Of a stretch of 64,000 nucleotides of DNA, positions 45,204-53,789 are shown in pieces (within the stretch, counting starts at the first letter, position 1; every line of letters starts with the position of its first letter). The notes under the pieces were generated by a model. It was not told the DNA's origin and did no database searches. It saw only the letters and a list, made by a program, of their open reading frames with translations. The position numbers and the translations under genes are program-made. Source of the DNA: Miltoncostaea sp963703045 (GTDB lineage: Bacteria; Actinomycetota; Thermoleophilia; Miltoncostaeales; Miltoncostaeaceae); assembly GCA_963703045.1 (NCBI GenBank), contig OY969782.1:2666001-2730000 (forward strand). The letters are read 5' to 3'.

Positions 45204-47144
45204 GTGACGACCACCCCGACCCCCGCGGCCACTCCGCCGACCGACGAGACCGACGCGGGGGCGACCCGCCGCCGGTCCGCGCGCCGCGGCGATACCGCCC
45301 CTCCCGCCCTGGCCGAGGGGATCGAGCTCGCCGGGCGGATGGAGGACTCGGGGTACGAGGACCCCCCGTACATCGCACGTCGCGGGGACGGGCAGATGAT
45401 CCAGCTGCCGCCGCTGCTGTACGCGATCGCCGAGGAGTGCGACGGTCGGCGAGGGTACGACGAGGTCGCCCAGCGGGTCAGCGACCGGGTCAAGCGCGGC
45501 CTGAGCGCCGACAACCTGCGCATGCTCGTCGACGAGCGGCTACGTCCCCTCGGCATCCTCGCCCAGGCCGACGGCTCGCAGCCGCGCCTGCGCAAGTTCG
45601 ACCCGCTGCTCGCGCTGCGCTTCCGCACCGCCCTGGTACCCGAGGGCGCGGTGCAGAGCGCGTCCGCGGTCGCCTCACGCCTGTTCATGCCCCCGGTCGT
45701 GGCGGTCGTCCTGGCCGCCTTCCTGGCCGTCGACGGCTGGCTCTTCTTCGTCCACGGCGTCGCCCAGAGCGCCCGCGAGCTGGCCTACAACCCGCTCTGG
45801 ATGGTCGTCGTGATGGCGATCATCGTCGTGAACACCGGTTGGCACGAGCTCGGTCACGCGAGCGCTCTGCGGTACGGCGGTGGTCGCCCCGGAGTGATGG
45901 GCGCAGGCATCTACGTCGTCTGGCCGGCCTTCTACACCGATGTGACCGACGCGTACCGCCTCGGGCGCGGCGGTCGGGTGCGCACCGATCTGGGCGGCGT
46001 CTACTTCAACGCCATCTTCATCCTGGCCATCGCCGGCGCCTACGCCGTGACCGGCCTCGAGCTGCTCCTCATCGCGGCGCTCCTGATCCACTTCCAGATG
46101 CTCCAGCAGTTCGTGCCGTTCCTGCGCCTGGACGGCTACTACCTGGTCAGCGATCTCACCGGCGTCCCCGACCTGTTCGAGCGCATCAAGCCGACCGTGC
46201 GGAGCCTCGTGCCCGGTGGCGACGACGACGCGCGGGTGACCCAGCTCAAGCCCTGGGTCCGCCGGGTGACGACGATCTGGGTCATCACCGTCATCCCGGT
46301 GCTCGTCCTGGTGTTCGCCCTGCTCGCGATCAACGCGCCCCGCGCGATCGCCACCGCCTGGGACTCGCTGGGCGTCCAGTTCGACGCCCTGCGCGCGGGG
46401 CTCGACGACGGGGCCGGCCTGGAGGTGGTGGTCGCCGCGCTCCAGGCGCTCTTCCTCGTGCTGCCGGTCGCGGGGCTCACGTACACCTTCGGCCGTCTGG
46501 GGGGGCGGATCGTCGCGGGGGCGTGGGGCTGGTCGAGTGGCTCGGCCTCGCGCCGCACCGCCGTCGCCGCCGTCACGAGCGGTCTCGCGGCCGCCGCCGT
46601 CTGGGTGCTGCTGCCCTCGGGCGACTACACGCCGATCCAGCCCGGCGAGCGCGGGGTGCTCCAGGGCGGGGTCGCTCAGATCCGCGACGTTCCGGGAGGC
46701 CGTCCGGGCTTCACCGAGAGCCGGCGGCGCGAGCTCGGCGACGTGGTGCGCGAGCGCGACCTGCGCGCCCGGGAGCGGGCACGCGACGCGAGGGAGACAC
46801 CCCCCGCCACCGCGCCCGCCGCCGCGCCCACGACCACCGCGCCCGCCTCGACGGCGCCGACGACCACCGGCTCCACGCCGGTCGCGCCGCCGGCCGCCCC
46901 CGGCGCGGGCCCGGCCCCGGTCGCGCCCCCGCGCGACCGGTCGACCACCTCCGCGGCCCCGGTCGTGCCTCCGGGGGGCACCACGACCGGCGCCGCGCCG
47001 GTCGTTCCGCCGGCAGGCACGTCAACCGGCGGCGCTCCCGCGGTGCCTCCGCCGGGCTCGACGACCACCACCACGACGAGCACGACCTCGACGACGACGA
47101 CGACGACCACCACCACCACCACCACGACGGGGGCGACGCCATGA
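45204..47144 (+). CDS. PqqD-like / M50 peptide zinc metallopeptidase with Thr-rich tail
   Basis: A 646-residue membrane protein of the group annotated as putative peptide zinc metalloprotease. A PqqD-like winged-helix segment lies at about residues 50-120 (Y-I-A-R-R-G-D-G-Q, ending R-P-L-G-I-L), which in RiPP systems binds leader peptides. It is followed by transmembrane segments, the zinc motif H-E-L-G-H at 214-218 and a third-ligand-type motif L-D-G-Y-Y at 309-313. More helices follow to about residue 480. The last ~110 residues are Pro/Thr/Ala-rich, ending in a near-pure Thr run. Start GTG 45204 follows GAGCGGAGA. Its stop overlaps the next gene's ATG. It probably cleaves or exports the three peptides encoded upstream; that is inference. 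Confidence 0.87.
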   Translation: MTTTPTPAATPPTDETDAGATRRRSARRGDTAPPALAEGIELAGRMEDSGYEDPPYIARRGDGQMIQLPPLLYAIAEECDGRRGYDEVAQRVSDRVKRGLSADNLRMLVDERLRPLGILAQADGSQPRLRKFDPLLALRFRTALVPEGAVQSASAVASRLFMPPVVAVVLAAFLAVDGWLFFVHGVAQSARELAYNPLWMVVVMAIIVVNTGWHELGHASALRYGGGRPGVMGAGIYVVWPAFYTDVTDAYRLGRGGRVRTDLGGVYFNAIFILAIAGAYAVTGLELLLIAALLIHFQMLQQFVPFLRLDGYYLVSDLTGVPDLFERIKPTVRSLVPGGDDDARVTQLKPWVRRVTTIWVITVIPVLVLVFALLAINAPRAIATAWDSLGVQFDALRAGLDDGAGLEVVVAALQALFLVLPVAGLTYTFGRLGGRIVAGAWGWSSGSASRRTAVAAVTSGLAAAAVWVLLPSGDYTPIQPGERGVLQGGVAQIRDVPGGRPGFTESRRRELGDVVRERDLRARERARDARETPPATAPAAAPTTTAPASTAPTTTGSTPVAPPAAPGAGPAPVAPPRDRSTTSAAPVVPPGGTTTGAAPVVPPAGTSTGGAPAVPPPGSTTTTTTSTTSTTTTTTTTTTTTTGATP

Positions 47145-48070
47145 TCGAAGGGACCGCGGTCCCGCGCGCGAGGGAGCGCCATGGAGCGCGCCTGCGGCGC
47201 CTGCTCATGGTCGTCGCGGTGGTCCTCGCCGCCGTGCTGCCGGGTGCGGTCGCCCCCGCCCGTGCCCTCGCGGGGGGCGACTCGTCCGCCGTGGCGGTCG
47301 CCGACCGCGACGGGGCGTCGGTCTTCCGGCTCGCGTTCTCGGTGCGGCAGGCCGTGGGCCCGGTGGTCAACAACTCCAACGTCGCGGTCGCCTACGCGAA
47401 CTGCACCGATTGCCGGGCGGTCGCGATCGCCATCCAGATCGTGCTCGTCTCGGGCGACGTGACGACGGTGACGCCCACGAACGTCGCGGTCGCCGTCAAC
47501 GAGGACTGCACGCTCTGCGAGACGTTCGCGTCGGCGTACCAGTTCGTGATCGGCGGCGGTGAGCGCCTGCGCTTCACGGGGCAGGGGCGCAGTGAGCTGG
47601 CGCGCATCCGCAGGGGCCTGCGCGAGCTGAACGACCCCGACCTGTCGCTCGAGGAGATCGCCACCCGGTCCGGGGCGCTCATCGACCGGCTGCGCGTGGT
47701 CCTGCAGACACAGCTCGTCCCGGCGGATCGTGAGGACGACGACGACGGCGACGATGACGAGCGTGAGGACCGCGAGGACCGGGACCGCGAGGACCGGGAC
47801 GATCGCGAGGACCGCGAGGAGCGTCGGCGCGGTGAGGGTACGACCGGCACCACGACCGGCGCGACGCCCGCGCCGGCGCCGCCGACGACGACCGGACCGG
47901 CCTCGGGCGGGGCGCCCCCCGCCACGACGACGACCGGCACGACGACGCAGCCGTCGGCTCCGCCGCCGGCGACCGGCACGACGAGCCCCGAGAGCGCGCC
48001 GCCGCCGGGGGCCACGACGCCGGCCACGACGACCACCTCCGGCGGCACCACCACCGCGCCGGCGCCGTGA
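47141..48070 (+). CDS. Secreted protein with paired C-T-x-C motifs and charged/Thr-rich tail
   Basis: A 309-residue exported protein. The signal peptide spans about residues 17-45. A ~75-residue beta-rich domain follows with two related halves, N-V-A-V-A-Y-A-N-C-T-D-C and N-V-A-V-A-V-N-E-D-C-T-L-C, each followed by an aliphatic strand. A short helical part (about 145-190), an Asp/Glu/Arg stretch (about 195-225) and a Pro/Thr-rich tail complete it. The repeated N-V-A-V-A and C-x-x-C pattern suggests a small solenoid or a metal/disulfide pair. Its ATG overlaps the peptidase stop and its TGA overlaps the lipoprotein start, so it is co-translated. I do not know a function; it may be a surface partner of the peptides. 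Confidence 0.75.
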   Translation: MIEGTAVPRARERHGARLRRLLMVVAVVLAAVLPGAVAPARALAGGDSSAVAVADRDGASVFRLAFSVRQAVGPVVNNSNVAVAYANCTDCRAVAIAIQIVLVSGDVTTVTPTNVAVAVNEDCTLCETFASAYQFVIGGGERLRFTGQGRSELARIRRGLRELNDPDLSLEEIATRSGALIDRLRVVLQTQLVPADREDDDDGDDDEREDREDRDREDRDDREDREERRRGEGTTGTTTGATPAPAPPTTTGPASGGAPPATTTTGTTTQPSAPPPATGTTSPESAPPPGATTPATTTTSGGTTTAPAP

Positions 48071-48909
48071 TGGGGCGTGTGCTCGCGGCAGTGCTCGCGC
48101 TGGCGCTCGTCGCCGGCTGCGGGGGCGGCGAGAGCGCGGGCGACGTGCTCTCGCAGACCTCCGAGCGCCTCGGCGAGATCCGCAGCGGCCAGATCGCGAT
48201 GTCGCTCCGCATGAGCGGCGCCGACGGCGACCAGGCGGGCGCGGTGGGTTTCGAGCTGCGCGGGCCCTTCTCGCTCGACGGTCCCGGGTCGTTCCCCGTG
48301 GCCCGGCTCGACTACACGCAGACCGCGGGTGCCGAGAGCGCGACGGTGACCCTGGTGTTGACCGGGCGTAGCGCGTTCGTCGAGATCGACGGCCAGGCCT
48401 ACGAGCTGCCCGACGAGCAGGCGCGTCCGTTGCGCGCCGCGCTCGAGGGGGTCACCGACGCCGGCGGCGGTGGACTGGCGATCGGCGACTGGAGCATCGA
48501 TCCGGCGCTCTCCGACGGCGGGGAGGTCGGCGGCGTCCCCACCGACCGGGTCCGCGCGCGGCTCGACGTGCTGTCGGCCCTCGACGGACTGCGCCGGCTG
48601 GCGCTCGGCGCGGGCGCGGGCGAGTCCCTCCCGGCCGTGGGCGAGGACGAGGCGGCGCTCCTCGAGCGCGCGACCCGGCGGGCCACGCTCGACCTGCGCA
48701 CCGGCGCCGACGACCGCCTGCTGAGACGCCTCGCCATCGATCTGGACTTCGCCGCCGAGCCGCCCGTCGCGCTGCGCCCCGCCCTCGGACCGCTCGTCGG
48801 CCTGCAGGTCGACCTCCGCGTCGCGATCGACCGGCCCAACGAGCCGGTCGAGGTGGAGGCGCCGGCCGACCCCCTTCCCTCCTCGGCACTCCCCGCGCCG
48901 CCGGCCTGA
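48067..48909 (+). CDS. LppX/LprG-like lipoprotein, last gene of the peptide cassette
   Basis: A 280-residue protein with a lipoprotein signal (lipobox V-A-G-C, Cys near residue 18). The ~230-residue mature domain has the pattern of LolA/LppX-type half-barrels: an opening helix G-D-V-L-S-Q-T-S-E-R, then alternating strands with S-G-Q-I-A-M-S-L-R-M and S-A-F-V-E-I-D-G-Q-A-Y-E-L. In mycobacteria such proteins carry lipids across the cell envelope. The start is GTG 48067 or the adjacent ATG, overlapping the stop of the secreted protein gene. It is the end of the cassette; a new -10 element (TACAGT, 48950) follows for the next gene. Confidence 0.72.
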   Translation: MMGRVLAAVLALALVAGCGGGESAGDVLSQTSERLGEIRSGQIAMSLRMSGADGDQAGAVGFELRGPFSLDGPGSFPVARLDYTQTAGAESATVTLVLTGRSAFVEIDGQAYELPDEQARPLRAALEGVTDAGGGGLAIGDWSIDPALSDGGEVGGVPTDRVRARLDVLSALDGLRRLALGAGAGESLPAVGEDEAALLERATRRATLDLRTGADDRLLRRLAIDLDFAAEPPVALRPALGPLVGLQVDLRVAIDRPNEPVEVEAPADPLPSSALPAPPA

Positions 48910-48998
48910 GCCATCCGCGGCACGGGGTCGGGGGGCGCCGGCGCCGGGCTACAGTCCACGGGGGGCGCGCGTCCCGTGGCGCCGAGCGAGGAGGAGGA

Positions 48999-50438
48999 GT
49001 GAGGCGCAGCAGCGGCCGGGGCGACCACGACGCCATCGTCGTCGGCGCGGGCCCGAACGGCCTCGCCGCCGCGGTCACCCTGGCACGGGCGGGCCGATCG
49101 GTGCTGGTGATCGAGGGCGAGGCCACCATCGGGGGCGGGTGCCGCTCGTCGGAGCTCACGATGCCGGGCTACGTGCACGACGTCTGCTCGGCGGTCCATC
49201 CCCTCGTGGCGGGCTCGCCCTTCTTCCGATCGTTGCCGATCGCCGATCTCGGGATCGAGCTGATGCACCCGGACGCGCCGCTCGCCCACCCGCTCGACGA
49301 CGGCACCGCCGTGATGCTGGAGCGCTCGGTACGGGAGACCGCCGACGGCCTGGGCGCCGACGCGGCCCGGTACGAGACGCTCCTCGCCCCGCTGGTCGCG
49401 CGCGCCGATCACATCCTCGAGGGGGTGCTCGGGCCCCCGCTGAGGGTGCCCCCGCACCCGCTCGCCACCCTCCGGTTCGCGCCACACGGCCTGCGGTCGG
49501 CCACCGGCCTGGCGCGGCGCTTCGGCGGCGAGCGCGCCCGGGCGCTGCTCGCGGGCATGGCCGCCCATTCGATGCTGGCCCTCGACGCCCCGCCCAGCGG
49601 CGGCCTCGGGCTGATCCTCGGCATGCTCGGCCACGCCGTCGGCTGGCCGGTGGTGCGCGGGGGCTCGCAGCGGGTGGCCGACGGCCTGGCGGCGCACCTC
49701 GTCGCGCTCGGCGGCGAGATCGAGACGGGCCGGCGGGTCGTCTCGCTCGACGACCTGCCGCGGGCGCGCGCCGTTCTGCTCGACGTCACGCCCGGCCACC
49801 TCGCGGCGATCGCGGGCGCGCGCATGCCGGCTCGGGCGCGTCGCCGGCTGGCGCGGTTCCGGCACGGTCCGGCCGCGTTCAAGGTCGACTGGGCGCTCGA
49901 CGGGCCGATCCCCTGGCGGGCGCCCGAGGCCGCCCGCGCCGCGACGGTGCACCTGGGGGGCTCCTTCGAGGAGATCGCCGCGGCCGAGGGCGCGGTGGCC
50001 GCCGGGCGGCACGCCGAGCGCCCCTACGTGCTGCTGGCCCAGCAGTCGGTCGCCGACCCGACCCGAGCGCCCGAGGGGTGTCACACCGTGTGGGCCTACT
50101 GCCACGTCCCGAACGGCTCGGGGGTGGACATGACCGCGCGGATCGAGGATCAGATCGAGCGCTTCGCCCCCGGCTTCCGCGAACGGGTGCTCGCCCGCGC
50201 GACCCGCGGCCCGGCGCGCATGGAGGCCGAGAACCCCAACTACGTCGGCGGCGACATCAACGGCGGGCTGCAGGACCTGCGCCAGACGATCGCGCGCCCG
50301 ACCCTGAGCCCGACCCCCTACGCGACGGCCGTGCCCGGCCTCTACCTGTGCTCGTCATCGACGCCTCCGGGGGGCGGGGTGCACGGTATGTGCGGCCACC
50401 TCGCCGCACGCGCGGCCCTGCGCCGCGAGCTCCGCTGA
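48999..50438 (+). CDS. Phytoene-desaturase-like FAD oxidoreductase
   Basis: A 479-residue flavoprotein of the CrtI/PYROXD2 type. The dinucleotide-binding motif V-V-G-A-G-P-N-G-L-A-A-A is at about residues 12-23, followed by an acidic residue at the end of the second strand. C-S-A-V-H-P follows, and the C-terminal FAD motif is P-G-L-Y-L-C-S-S-S-T-P-P-G-G-G-V-H-G-M-C-G. The substrate cannot be told; there are no other carotenoid genes here. The start is GTG 48999 behind GAGGAGGAGGAG. A TACAGT -10 element at 48950 indicates its own promoter. Confidence 0.88.
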   Translation: MRRSSGRGDHDAIVVGAGPNGLAAAVTLARAGRSVLVIEGEATIGGGCRSSELTMPGYVHDVCSAVHPLVAGSPFFRSLPIADLGIELMHPDAPLAHPLDDGTAVMLERSVRETADGLGADAARYETLLAPLVARADHILEGVLGPPLRVPPHPLATLRFAPHGLRSATGLARRFGGERARALLAGMAAHSMLALDAPPSGGLGLILGMLGHAVGWPVVRGGSQRVADGLAAHLVALGGEIETGRRVVSLDDLPRARAVLLDVTPGHLAAIAGARMPARARRRLARFRHGPAAFKVDWALDGPIPWRAPEAARAATVHLGGSFEEIAAAEGAVAAGRHAERPYVLLAQQSVADPTRAPEGCHTVWAYCHVPNGSGVDMTARIEDQIERFAPGFRERVLARATRGPARMEAENPNYVGGDINGGLQDLRQTIARPTLSPTPYATAVPGLYLCSSSTPPGGGVHGMCGHLAARAALRRELR

Positions 50439-50531
50439 CGCGCGGGTGTATAACGAGGAGCCATGAGCCCTCCGCGCTGAGCCGGTCGCCGCCACGACGC
50501 TGACGCCACGCGGCTGGCGCGCCGGGCGGTC

Positions 50532-51650
50532 GTGTGGTGCGCGCTCGCCGATGCGGTGCCGCTCTACCCGCTCTACGCCCTGCTCTTCGCCGACACCGGG
50601 CTCTCCGAGACCCGGATCTCGGCGCTGTTCGTCATCTGGTCGATCGTCGCGATCGTCACCGAGGTGCCGTCGGGCGCCCTCGCCGACCGCTACTCGCGAC
50701 GCCTGGCCCTCGTGTGCGCGGGCGTGCTGCAGGCGGCCGCATACGCCCTCTGGATCGGCGCCCCCGGGTTCGCCGGCTTCGCGGTCGGCTTCGCGCTCTG
50801 GGGGGCCGGCGGATCGTTGGCGACGGGGGCGTTCCAGGCGCTGCTGTACGACGGGCTCGCCGCGGCGGGCGCCGCCCACCGCTACGGCGTCGTGCTCGGA
50901 CGCGCCGAGGCCGCGAGCCTCGCCATCCAGGTGCCGGTCGCCGGCGCGGCGAGCGGGCTGGTCGTTCTGGGGGGCTACACCGCCGCGGGCCTCGTCAGCG
51001 TCGGCACCTGCCTGGGCGCGGCGGCCCTGGCCGCGACCCTGCCCGACCGGCGCGACGACGGTCGGGGCGAGGATGCGGGGGAGGGAGGGCCGGGATACCT
51101 CGGTACGCTGATCGCCGGCATGCGCGAGGCCGCCGGCTCGGGGCCGGTGCGGGCGGCCACCGTCGCGGTGGCGGTGCTGACCGCCTTCGAGGGGCTCGAG
51201 GAGTACTTCCCACTGCTGGCGTCCGGATGGGGCGTCTCGCGCGACGTGGTCCCGCCGGCCCTGCTCGCCGTGCCGCTGGCGGGCGCGGTCGGATCGGCGC
51301 TCGGCGGCCGGGCCGCCGGCATGCGGACCGCCCCGATGATCGCGGCGACGCTGACGGCCGCGACGGCCCTCGGCGCCGCGGCCCTCATCGCCCACCCGTA
51401 CGGCATCGCGGCGCTCGTCATGCACTACGGGCTCTGGCGCCTGGTCGCGGTGGTCGCCGACGTGCGGCTGCAGTCCCGCATCGCCGGCGGGTCCCGGGCG
51501 ACCGTGACCTCGGTCGCCGGTCTCGGCGGCGAGGTGTCGGTCGTCGTGCTGTTCGCGTTCTGGGCCGCGGGTGGGCTGGCGGTCGTCACCGCGCTCGCCG
51601 TGATCGCGGCGGCGCTCGTACCGCTCCTGCTGCGGGCGCCCTCCAGGTGA
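50532..51650 (+). CDS. MFS transporter, possibly truncated at its N terminus
   Basis: A 372-residue major facilitator with about ten to twelve hydrophobic segments. The loop-2/3 motif reads G-A-L-A-D-R-Y-S-R-R near residue 49, the family hallmark. An ATG at 50463 is preceded by GAGGAG and TATAAC and is in the same frame, but codon 6 is TGA. Downstream residues (D-A-T-R-L-A-R-R-A-V-V-W) look like normal MFS N-terminal sequence. The gene thus appears to carry a nonsense codon close to its original start and may now initiate at GTG 50532, which still keeps helix 1. Substrate is unknown. Confidence 0.82.
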   Translation: MWCALADAVPLYPLYALLFADTGLSETRISALFVIWSIVAIVTEVPSGALADRYSRRLALVCAGVLQAAAYALWIGAPGFAGFAVGFALWGAGGSLATGAFQALLYDGLAAAGAAHRYGVVLGRAEAASLAIQVPVAGAASGLVVLGGYTAAGLVSVGTCLGAAALAATLPDRRDDGRGEDAGEGGPGYLGTLIAGMREAAGSGPVRAATVAVAVLTAFEGLEEYFPLLASGWGVSRDVVPPALLAVPLAGAVGSALGGRAAGMRTAPMIAATLTAATALGAAALIAHPYGIAALVMHYGLWRLVAVVADVRLQSRIAGGSRATVTSVAGLGGEVSVVVLFAFWAAGGLAVVTALAVIAAALVPLLLRAPSR

Positions 51651-51709
51651 GGCGCGACGGGGAGTCCGCGTGGCCCGCCCGGCGGTCGGCCTCCCGCGGA
51701 GCCGCGGCG

Positions 51710-53524
51710 TCAGCCCGCCGGCTGCAGCTCCCCGGCGCGGGTCAGCAGGGCGGCGTAGTGGCCGCCGAGCGCGACCAGCTCGGCGTGGGTCCCGCGCTCG
51801 GCGATGCGGCCGTCGTCGATCACGACGATCTGGTCGGCGTCGCGCACGGTCGAGAGGCGGTGGGCGATCGCGATCACGGTGCGCCCCTCGGCCAGCCCCT
51901 CGAGTGCCTCCTGCACCGCCCGCTCGGTCTCGCTGTCGAGGGCGCTCGTCGCCTCGTCCAGGATGAGGATCGGCGGGTTGCGCAGCACGGTGCGGGCGAT
52001 CGCGATGCGCTGCTTCTCGCCCCCCGAGAAGCGGTAGCCGCGCTCGCCGACGACGGTGTCGTAGCCCTCCGGGAGGGCGGAGATCGCCCGATCGATCTGC
52101 GCGGCCTCGGCCGCGGTCCGCACCTCCTCGTCGGTCGCGTCGGGCCGGGCGAAGCGGATGTTCTCGCGCACGCTCGCGTGCACCAGGTAGGTCTCCTGCG
52201 AGACGACCCCGACGGCGTCGGCCAGCGAGGCGAAGGAGAGGTCGCGCACGTCGACGCCGTCGATGGTGACCCGTCCCCCCTCGACGTCGTAGAGGCGCGC
52301 GACGAGGTAGCCGAGGGTCGTCTTGCCCGAGCCGGTCTCGCCGATGACCGCCGTGGTCGTGCCGGCGGGGGCCTCGAGCGAGACGTGATCGAGGGTGCGC
52401 CGCGTGCCGTCGTACGAGAACGAGACGTCCTCGAACCGCACCTCGCCCCGCAGCGAGCCGCGCGCCAGGGACACCGGCTGCTCGCGCTCGACGATGTCCA
52501 CGCGCAGGTCGAGGTACTCGAAGATGCGATCGAAGAGCGCCAGCGAGGTCTGGATGTCGATCTGCACGTTCAGCAGCGACATGATGGGCCGGAAGAGGCG
52601 CGTCTGGAGCGTCGTGAAGGCGACGACCGTACCGATCGTCACCGGCTCGCCGGCCCACGACTGCCCCGCGAACCAGTAGACCGCCGCCGGCATGACGGCG
52701 AAGGCGGTCGAGATCGAGGCCATGGTCCAGCGCCCGGCCATGCGCTGGCGCACCTCGAGCTCGGCGAGGCGGGACGACTCGTCGTGGAAGCGGTCCGCGA
52801 GCGCCCCGGAGCGCCCCATCGTCTTGCCCAGCAGGATCCCCGACACCGACAGGGACTCCTGGACGATGCTCGACATGTCGGCGATCGTCTCCTGCCGGCT
52901 CACGGTGATCGCCTTCCGCTGGGCGCCCACCCGCCGCGTGAGCACCACGAAGAACGGCAGCAGGCCGAGCGAGAACACGGCCAGCCGCCAGTCGAGCAGG
53001 AACATCGCGATGACGCTCGCGATGACCGTGGTCGCGTTCGCCACGATCGATGTGGCCGTGGAGGTGACCACGTTCTGCACGCCGCCGATGTCGCTGGCGA
53101 TCCGGGCCTGCACCTCGCCGGTGCGGGTGCGTGTGAAGAAGGCCAGCGACATGCGCTGCAGATGCCGGTACACGGCCGAGCGCAGGTCGTGCATCACCCG
53201 CTGGCCGACCTGGTTCGACAAGAGGGTCTGGAAGACGCCCAGCACGCCGGTGACCACGGCGATGAGGATCATCCCGCCGACGAGCAGGCTCAGCAGCTCG
53301 TTGTCGCGCTCGGGGATCGCCGTGTCGAGCACGGCCCGCAGCAGGAACGGCGAGACGATGTCGAGTCCCGCCGCCAGCACGATCAGGGACAGCACCGACG
53401 CCAGCCGCAGCCGGTAGGGGCGGAAGAGCCCGACCGCCCGCCGCACGTTGGCGCGGCGCGCGACGGGATCGCCGGTGCGCGGCGAGGGGTCGTCGCGCGG
53501 GCTGCCGCCCCCGCGCGTGCTCAT
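51710..53524 (-). CDS. ABC exporter (fused membrane and ATPase domains)
   Basis: A 604-residue half-transporter of the MsbA/MdlB type. Six transmembrane helices lie at about residues 35-340. The nucleotide-binding domain (about 365-600) has Walker A G-E-T-G-S-G-K-T-T, Q-loop V-S-Q-E-T-Y, signature F-S-G-G-E-K-Q-R, Walker B I-L-I-L-D-E-A and H-loop A-H-R-L-S. All catalytic residues are present, so it should work as a homodimer exporting a lipid, drug or peptide. The start at ATG 53524 follows a poor ribosome site. No partner half-transporter gene is adjacent. Confidence 0.94.
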   Translation of the reverse strand: MSTRGGGSPRDDPSPRTGDPVARRANVRRAVGLFRPYRLRLASVLSLIVLAAGLDIVSPFLLRAVLDTAIPERDNELLSLLVGGMILIAVVTGVLGVFQTLLSNQVGQRVMHDLRSAVYRHLQRMSLAFFTRTRTGEVQARIASDIGGVQNVVTSTATSIVANATTVIASVIAMFLLDWRLAVFSLGLLPFFVVLTRRVGAQRKAITVSRQETIADMSSIVQESLSVSGILLGKTMGRSGALADRFHDESSRLAELEVRQRMAGRWTMASISTAFAVMPAAVYWFAGQSWAGEPVTIGTVVAFTTLQTRLFRPIMSLLNVQIDIQTSLALFDRIFEYLDLRVDIVEREQPVSLARGSLRGEVRFEDVSFSYDGTRRTLDHVSLEAPAGTTTAVIGETGSGKTTLGYLVARLYDVEGGRVTIDGVDVRDLSFASLADAVGVVSQETYLVHASVRENIRFARPDATDEEVRTAAEAAQIDRAISALPEGYDTVVGERGYRFSGGEKQRIAIARTVLRNPPILILDEATSALDSETERAVQEALEGLAEGRTVIAIAHRLSTVRDADQIVVIDDGRIAERGTHAELVALGGHYAALLTRAGELQPAG

Positions 53525-53789
53525 CGGCGGATCACCCGGAGGGGATACCACACGGGGCGACCGTGGCGGCCGCATCCCCCCGTCCGAGAGAAGGACCTCG
53601 GGCGCCCGTGGGGCCCGACGAGGCACCACGGCCGGGTTCCGGAACTCGAGGACGGCGGCACTCGACGCCGTCGATGCCGGCTCGCTCCGCGACGGGCGCC
53701 GCCAGCAGCCGGGAACGCCGGTCGGCAACGCGCCCCTCACCGCCGACGGCGTGCGCGCCGCGCTCGCGGAGGGCTGAGCGGGCGGCGGG
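53525..53789. other. Intergenic spacer upstream of the ABC exporter
   Basis: About 265 bases with no gene I can defend. A plus-strand frame ending at 53777 (L-T-A-D-G-V-R-A-A-L-A-E-G) looks protein-like over its last 40 codons but has no credible start or ribosome site. It could be a remnant. Confidence 0.4.
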
